Assembly (NCBI RefSeq): GCF_030812675.1
Contig: NZ_JAUSTE010000013.1
Coordinates: 54,118-118,117 of the forward strand
Direction of reading: 5' to 3'
Source: Sinomonas atrocyanea
GTDB taxonomy: Bacteria; Actinomycetota; Actinomycetes; Actinomycetales; Micrococcaceae
Length of the DNA: 64,000 bases
A program made the translations under genes and the position numbers. Within the stretch, counting starts at the first letter, position 1; each line of letters begins with the position of its first letter. Positions 60,401-64,000 of the stretch are shown here, in pieces. Below the pieces are notes generated by a model that did no database searches, was not told the origin of the DNA, and was given only the letters and a program-made list of their open reading frames with translations.

Positions 60401-60456
60401 ACAGACCTGTCTGTGCCGCTGCGAGAGTTATATGTGCAGACAGACTTGTCTGTCTA
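60401..60456 (-). promoter_or_regulatory. Sigma B promoter with paired TetR-type operators
   Basis: ACAGACCTGTCTGT (60401-60414) and ACAGACTTGTCTGT (60440-60453) lie 39 bp apart, start to start. On the minus strand -35 TAGACA (60451-60456), 18-bp spacer and -10 TATAAC (60427-60432) form the promoter, overlapped by one operator and followed by the other. Same geometry as at 6.0 kb. Confidence 0.82.
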
Positions 60457-60509
60457 GTCACGATCGAAATATTCTCCTGTCCATGGGAGACAGAAACCGA
60501 GGCACCACG

Positions 60510-61145
60510 ATGGGGGCCGCGGAACAGGCGCAGGCGCGCGAGCGGATCCTCGAGACGGCCTATGGGCTCTTCGCGCGGCGCGGGGTCAGGGCCGTGGGAA
60601 TCGACGAGATCATCACCGAATCGGGCGTCGCGAAGGCGACGTTCTACCGGCACTTCCCCTCGAAGGACGCGCTCGTGCTGGCCTACATGGACCGCTGGTA
60701 TCAGGTCCGCCACGACGCCATCGAGGGCGCCATCGCCCGCGCGCACAACCCCGACGACGCGATCCTGGCGGCGTTCACCGTGCTGGACGACTGGTTCAGC
60801 CGCGGCGCGGCCGAGGTCACCACATTCCTCCACGTGGTGATCGAGTTCGGACCCGACCACCACCTGGGACAGGCCGCCATGGCCCATCTGGCCAACGTCC
60901 GAGGCCGTCTCGCCGTCCTGGCCGCGGGCGCCGGACTCGACGACCCCGAGGGCTTCGCCTGGTCCTTCCACATCCTCACCAAGGGCGCCATGGTCGCCTC
61001 CATGGAAGGCGACCAGCGCGCCGCCGCCCGCGCGCGCAAGCTCGCCCGCGCCCTCATCAACCTCCACCGCCCCCAGCCTGGGCCGTCGAACCGTGCCGCA
61101 GCCCACCGGCCCCACAAGGAGCGGCAGCACCGCATCAGCGCCTGA
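60510..61145 (+). CDS. TetR-family regulator divergent from sigma B
   Basis: A 211-residue TetR protein. The DNA-binding domain is QARERILETAYGLFARRGVR, AVGIDEIITESGVAKATFYR, HFPSKDALV; the C-terminal ligand domain is helical (DDAILAAFTVLDDWFSRGAA). The ATG at 60510 has GAGG seven bases upstream; ATG at 60483 lacks one. It diverges from sigma B and faces a pair of TetR-type inverted repeats that also occur at sigma A, so it probably controls both sigma genes and itself. The ligand is unknown. Confidence 0.88.
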   Translation: MGAAEQAQARERILETAYGLFARRGVRAVGIDEIITESGVAKATFYRHFPSKDALVLAYMDRWYQVRHDAIEGAIARAHNPDDAILAAFTVLDDWFSRGAAEVTTFLHVVIEFGPDHHLGQAAMAHLANVRGRLAVLAAGAGLDDPEGFAWSFHILTKGAMVASMEGDQRAAARARKLARALINLHRPQPGPSNRAAAHRPHKERQHRISA

Positions 61146-61647
61146 CGGCAGGGCACGGCAGCGGTCCGGCAAGAGGCTGGCGACTGCGGCGTTCCCCGTC
61201 ATCATCTGCACGCCCCCACACTCACCCGCAGTGGCCCCCGCGGGACCCGGTGGGGCGGCGCGTCCTCGGCCCACCCGGGAGAACCGGGCCTTCCAACGGG
61301 CCGGAACGCGCCTGAGCGCTCCGGTGGGCCCTGCCGGCCCACCGACCTTTACGGGGCATGCAGGGAGCCAGGGCGCCTCCGCCCACCCTGCCGGTGCATC
61401 GGTGGCCTGCGCAGGGGAAGAAGTCCCGCCCCACCATTCGGGTCCCGGGTCAGGCCGTGACCGACCAGTCCCTCCCCAGGAGCCCTGCAGGGCCAAGGCC
61501 ATGGTCCGCCCAGCCTCTCACGCCGGTCCGCCGCCCGTGCTCGCTCACCCGCGCGCCGAGCTTTGATCCGGCGAAGCCGTCCGCTGTGGCCTCGGGCGTC
61601 CGTCCCCGGCACTTTCAGAGTTCTCTGTATGGGGGTGCTCTCCGTCC
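61146..61647. other. Intergenic, no gene seen
   Basis: About 500 bp between convergent genes with no convincing ORF on either strand. Confidence 0.5.
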
Positions 61648-62577
61648 TCAGCTCATGCGGGCATGGTCCTCGATCAGATCCGCGACGATTCTCAGGTTCG
61701 AGGCATCGTGCGGATTCGCGCTATCGGATTCGGCGAGGCCGAGCAGTGCCTTCCAGAGTGCCCAGCCGCGGGCCCTGGCCCACATTCCATCGTCCTGTGC
61801 AACCGCTCGTCGGAAGGCTTCTCTGCTCTCGCCGGCGAACATGGTCCAGGCGATGACAAGGTCGCATGCCGGATCGCCGATTCCGGACGTCCCGAAGTCG
61901 ATGACCGCCGCCAGTTCGCCGTCCGCTACCAGCAGGTTTGCCGCTGCGACGTCGCCGTGGAACCACACCGGTTCTTCGGTCCAATCCGCCTCGAGCGCGG
62001 CGGCCCAGACAGATTCAGCTGCTGCCGTGTCGATACGTCCCTCAAGGGCGCGGAGACAATAGCGGGTCTCGTCGTCGTAATGGGCGGGCGCGGCGCCGCG
62101 GAACCAGCTGTGCTCACCCGCGGCAGGAGCGTCCTCCGCCTCACAGGCTTCCAAGGCATGCAGGAATTCGGCAACGGCAACCGCGAATCCCGGCAGGTCC
62201 CCTATCGGCGCCCGGTCTGCCGCTTGGCCATCTATCCAGCCCCGGACCGACCATGGGAACGGGTATCCCTCGCCCGGCCTTCCCACGGCCAGGACCGTCG
62301 GAACCCGTACCGGCAGATGCGGTGCCAGCCGAGGGAGCCACTCGCTCTCCTTCGCCACGGCGGGCACGTAGCCAGAAGCCGTGGGCAGACGGACCGACAT
62401 CGACTCTCCGAGCCGGTAGGTCCGGTTGTCCCACCCCTCGGGCTCCGCGGGTCGCACGGGAAGGCCCGCCCAATGGGGAAACTGCGCAGCGATCAGCCGC
62501 TCCACCAGTCCAGCATCAACCCCGGCTCGTCCGTCCTGACCTTGAGAGACCACCCGACAAGGATCCCTCATAGCCAC
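61648..62577 (-). CDS. Aminoglycoside phosphotransferase (APH) family protein
   Basis: A 309-residue APH-fold kinase. The catalytic loop is VWFHGDVAAANLLV and the metal site AAVIDFGTSGIGDPACDLVI. The N-terminal lobe has GWDNRTYRLGESMSVRLPTA, typical of the group of putative antibiotic kinases in Actinobacteria. It lies downstream of a TetR/acetyltransferase pair in the same direction, 51 bp after the TetR stop. The exact start is uncertain. Resistance is possible but not shown. Confidence 0.88.
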   Translation of the reverse strand: MAMRDPCRVVSQGQDGRAGVDAGLVERLIAAQFPHWAGLPVRPAEPEGWDNRTYRLGESMSVRLPTASGYVPAVAKESEWLPRLAPHLPVRVPTVLAVGRPGEGYPFPWSVRGWIDGQAADRAPIGDLPGFAVAVAEFLHALEACEAEDAPAAGEHSWFRGAAPAHYDDETRYCLRALEGRIDTAAAESVWAAALEADWTEEPVWFHGDVAAANLLVADGELAAVIDFGTSGIGDPACDLVIAWTMFAGESREAFRRAVAQDDGMWARARGWALWKALLGLAESDSANPHDASNLRIVADLIEDHARMS

Positions 62578-62628
62578 ATTCGGCGTCCCACCACAGGTTC
62601 CATTGACGGGACCTCGTGTGGGGCACTC

Positions 62629-63219
62629 CTAGCGCCCGCTATCCGGACGAGCTGTCGGGGGGCCGGTGAGCCGCTGGACGGCCTCGAGTGCGGTCTCGTC
62701 CCCGGTGTCCGGGTTGAAGGCACGGTGGAGGGCAAGTCCTTCGATGAGGGCGTCGAGGATCCGGGAGGTGAGGGGGTCGAAGTGGCGGCCGAGGGCCTGC
62801 CGGCTGCGGGCCATCCAGTGTTGGGTGATCGTCCGGAACGCCGGTTCGCGTGCGGCGAGGGTGTAGAGCTCGTGGGTGATCACCAGTGCGTGGGGATCAG
62901 CGGTCAGGTCCTGGTTGATCAGGTCAGCGATGGCCTGCTGTGCCCGTTGGAAGGTGGCAGCCTGCCCCATGCGGCGGTCGAACTCGTCGGCCGCGCGGTC
63001 GGCGAAGCGGGTGAACGCCTCCATGAGGAGTTCCTCCATCCCGGCGAAGTGGTACGTCATGGACCCGAGCGGGACGTCGGCGGCCGCGGCGACGCGGCGG
63101 TGCGAGGTGCCGGCGACCCCGTCTCTGGCGATCACCTCCAGGCAGGCCTCGATGATGCGGGTGCGGCGCTGCGGGTCGGAGCGCCGCCTGGGCGCGGCGC
63201 CCTGCGCTGCCGTGCCCAT
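62629..63219 (-). CDS. TetR-family regulator
   Basis: A 196-residue TetR protein: QRRTRIIEACLEVIARDGVA, GTSHRRVAAAADVPLGSMTY and HFAGMEELL form the helix-turn-helix domain. Its ATG overlaps the stop of the upstream acetyltransferase gene (TGATG), so they are translated together, and a phosphotransferase follows. It may control this three-gene unit. Not close to the TetR at 60.5 kb. Confidence 0.9.
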   Translation of the reverse strand: MGTAAQGAAPRRRSDPQRRTRIIEACLEVIARDGVAGTSHRRVAAAADVPLGSMTYHFAGMEELLMEAFTRFADRAADEFDRRMGQAATFQRAQQAIADLINQDLTADPHALVITHELYTLAAREPAFRTITQHWMARSRQALGRHFDPLTSRILDALIEGLALHRAFNPDTGDETALEAVQRLTGPPTARPDSGR

Positions 63220-63803
63220 CAGGCGATGGACCGGACCACCCGAGCGGGGTTGCCGACGGCCAGGACGCCGGCGGGGATGTCGCGCGTCACGACAGCCCCG
63301 GCGCCGATGACGCTGTCGTCCCCGATCGTGACTCCGGGGCAGACGATGACGCCTCCACCGAGCCAGACATTGTCGCCGATCGTGATCGGGGCTGCCGCCT
63401 CGAGATGGTCCCGGCGCGGCTGCGGCTCGAGCGGGTGAGTCGGAGTGAGGAGCTGGACGTTGGGGCCGATCTGGCAGTCGTCCCCGATCGTGATCGTCGC
63501 GACGTCCAGGGCGGTGAGGTTGTAGTTGATGAACGTGCGCGCGCCGATGTGGAGGTTCTCGCCGTAGTCCACGTACAGCGGGGGCTTCACGAAGGCCCGC
63601 TCGCCCAGCGTGCCGACCAGAGCCTCGAGCAGGGGCCGGGCCGCGGCCTCGTCGGCGACAGCAGCCCGATGGTAGGCGTCCGCCAGCTGCACCGCGCGCT
63701 GGCCGATACGGGCGCTCTCCGGGTCGTCACCGCCGAGGTACAGGTCCCCGGCGAGCATCCGCTCCCGGTTCGTGCGGGCATCGCCCTCGAAGTGGTCCTT
63801 CAT
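63219..63803 (-). CDS. Sugar O-acetyltransferase (maltose/galactoside type)
   Basis: A 194-residue hexapeptide-repeat enzyme. Maltose acetyltransferase N-terminus RERMLAGDLYLGGDDPESAR, then the left-handed beta-helix with the catalytic His region (NVQLLTPTHPLEPQPR) and repeats ITIGDNVWLGGGVIVCPGVT and IGDDSVIGAGAVV. It transfers acetyl from acetyl-CoA to sugars. It is the first gene of a probable operon with a TetR and a phosphotransferase. Confidence 0.92.
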   Translation of the reverse strand: MKDHFEGDARTNRERMLAGDLYLGGDDPESARIGQRAVQLADAYHRAAVADEAAARPLLEALVGTLGERAFVKPPLYVDYGENLHIGARTFINYNLTALDVATITIGDDCQIGPNVQLLTPTHPLEPQPRRDHLEAAAPITIGDNVWLGGGVIVCPGVTIGDDSVIGAGAVVTRDIPAGVLAVGNPARVVRSIA

Positions 63804-63942
63804 GCGTACGACCGTACACATCCGAGGGCTGAATGTGAAAGCTGCTGTTGCCCTTTCGAGAAGCCCGCATGCTTCCTGTCTTGGCAGAGGTTCCTTGATA
63901 GGACGCCTGATATGGAGTAGTCCGCTGTCAAGTGGGCATGGC

Positions 63943-63978
63943 GAGGCGCCGCCGGGAAGGTGATCCCGGCGGCGCCTC
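63943..63978. terminator. Very stable 15-bp hairpin
   Basis: GAGGCGCCGCCGGGA (63943-63957) and its exact complement (63964-63978) enclose a six-base loop. It is the strongest perfect stem seen in the window. No gene ends within the visible 120 bp on the plus side; it may end a gene beyond the window. Confidence 0.6.
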
Positions 63979-64000
63979 GTGGCTTCCTGGCTCCGTTTTC

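Noticed and set aside
1..64000. CRISPR arrays and insertion sequences
   Set aside because: No regularly spaced direct repeats and no transposase motifs were found in the window; mobility genes are limited to the integrase, excisionase and serine recombinases listed.

Overview
The window is GC-rich (about 70%) chromosomal DNA of an actinobacterium, most likely a Micrococcaceae of the Arthrobacter/Sinomonas type. The reasons are the codon bias, frequent GTG/TTG starts, DUF4193 proteins, SigB/SigF-type sigma factors, NarL-type regulators and a Zur-like box. No ribosomal RNA, intact tRNA, transposase or CRISPR array was seen. Much of the window is accessory or regulatory: many genes occur as recent paralogues, and many copies are truncated or frameshifted.

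Layout. 0-4.6 kb: a helicase-associated (HA) domain orphan, a DUF4193 plus small Cys-protein cassette (copy 1), a repeat protein, a secreted phosphodiester glycosidase and a CbbX-like AAA+ ATPase. 5.1-9.3 kb: stress-type sigma factor A, a LuxR-type response regulator, a sigma remnant, a TRIC-like channel and cassette copy 2. 10-16.3 kb: membrane proteins (DUF998, two CPBP), a tandem hypothetical family with one broken copy, a universal stress protein and a two-gene stress-like operon. 16.4-18 kb: decayed cassette copy 3 and a DMT transporter. 18.1-26.7 kb: the remains of an integrated element (HA/methyltransferase chimera, broken tyrosine integrase and excisionase, 3' fragment of tRNA-Thr as att scar, HA protein, metallophosphoesterase, RHH protein, AAA remnant, serine recombinase, HTH plus nucleotidyltransferase pair). 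26.8-31.6 kb: an RsbW-like anti-sigma, the last cassette remnant, response regulators, DUF3841 and GYD proteins. 31.8-34.4 kb: a large PEP-synthase/rifamycin-phosphotransferase-like enzyme. 35-39.4 kb: small alpha/beta-barrel, SnoaL, TfoX and DUF5655-type proteins and mscL. 40.3-41.3 kb: two genes both lacking their 5' ends and meeting at a rearrangement junction. 41.4-45.4 kb: GntR regulator, NCS1 permease and flavin reductase, then a phosphotransferase. 45.6-50.3 kb: truncated methyltransferase, DUF1326/DUF2182 pair, FAD oxidase and SRPBCC protein. 51.5-56.1 kb: a zinc-type locus with YibE/F, permease and TIGR03943 proteins divergent from a ZnuA lipoprotein with a Zur-like box. 56.6-61.1 kb: a response-regulator pair (one deleted), sigma factor B and a divergent TetR. 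61.6-63.8 kb: phosphotransferase, TetR and sugar acetyltransferase.

How it may work together. The strongest new signal is regulatory. Sigma factors A and B sit about 54 kb apart but share the same promoter design: a -35 TNGACA, an 18-bp spacer, and two copies of the inverted repeat ACAGAC-N2-GTCTGT exactly 39 bp apart. A TetR gene diverges from the sigma B copy and is the natural candidate to bind all four sites. An RsbW-like kinase, several NarL-type regulators and a region-3 sigma fragment lie in the same window, suggesting a duplicated and partly decaying stress-response network. A second theme is the repeated DUF4193/Cys-protein cassette, seen as two intact and two deleted copies, the deleted ones next to convergent NarL regulators or their remains.
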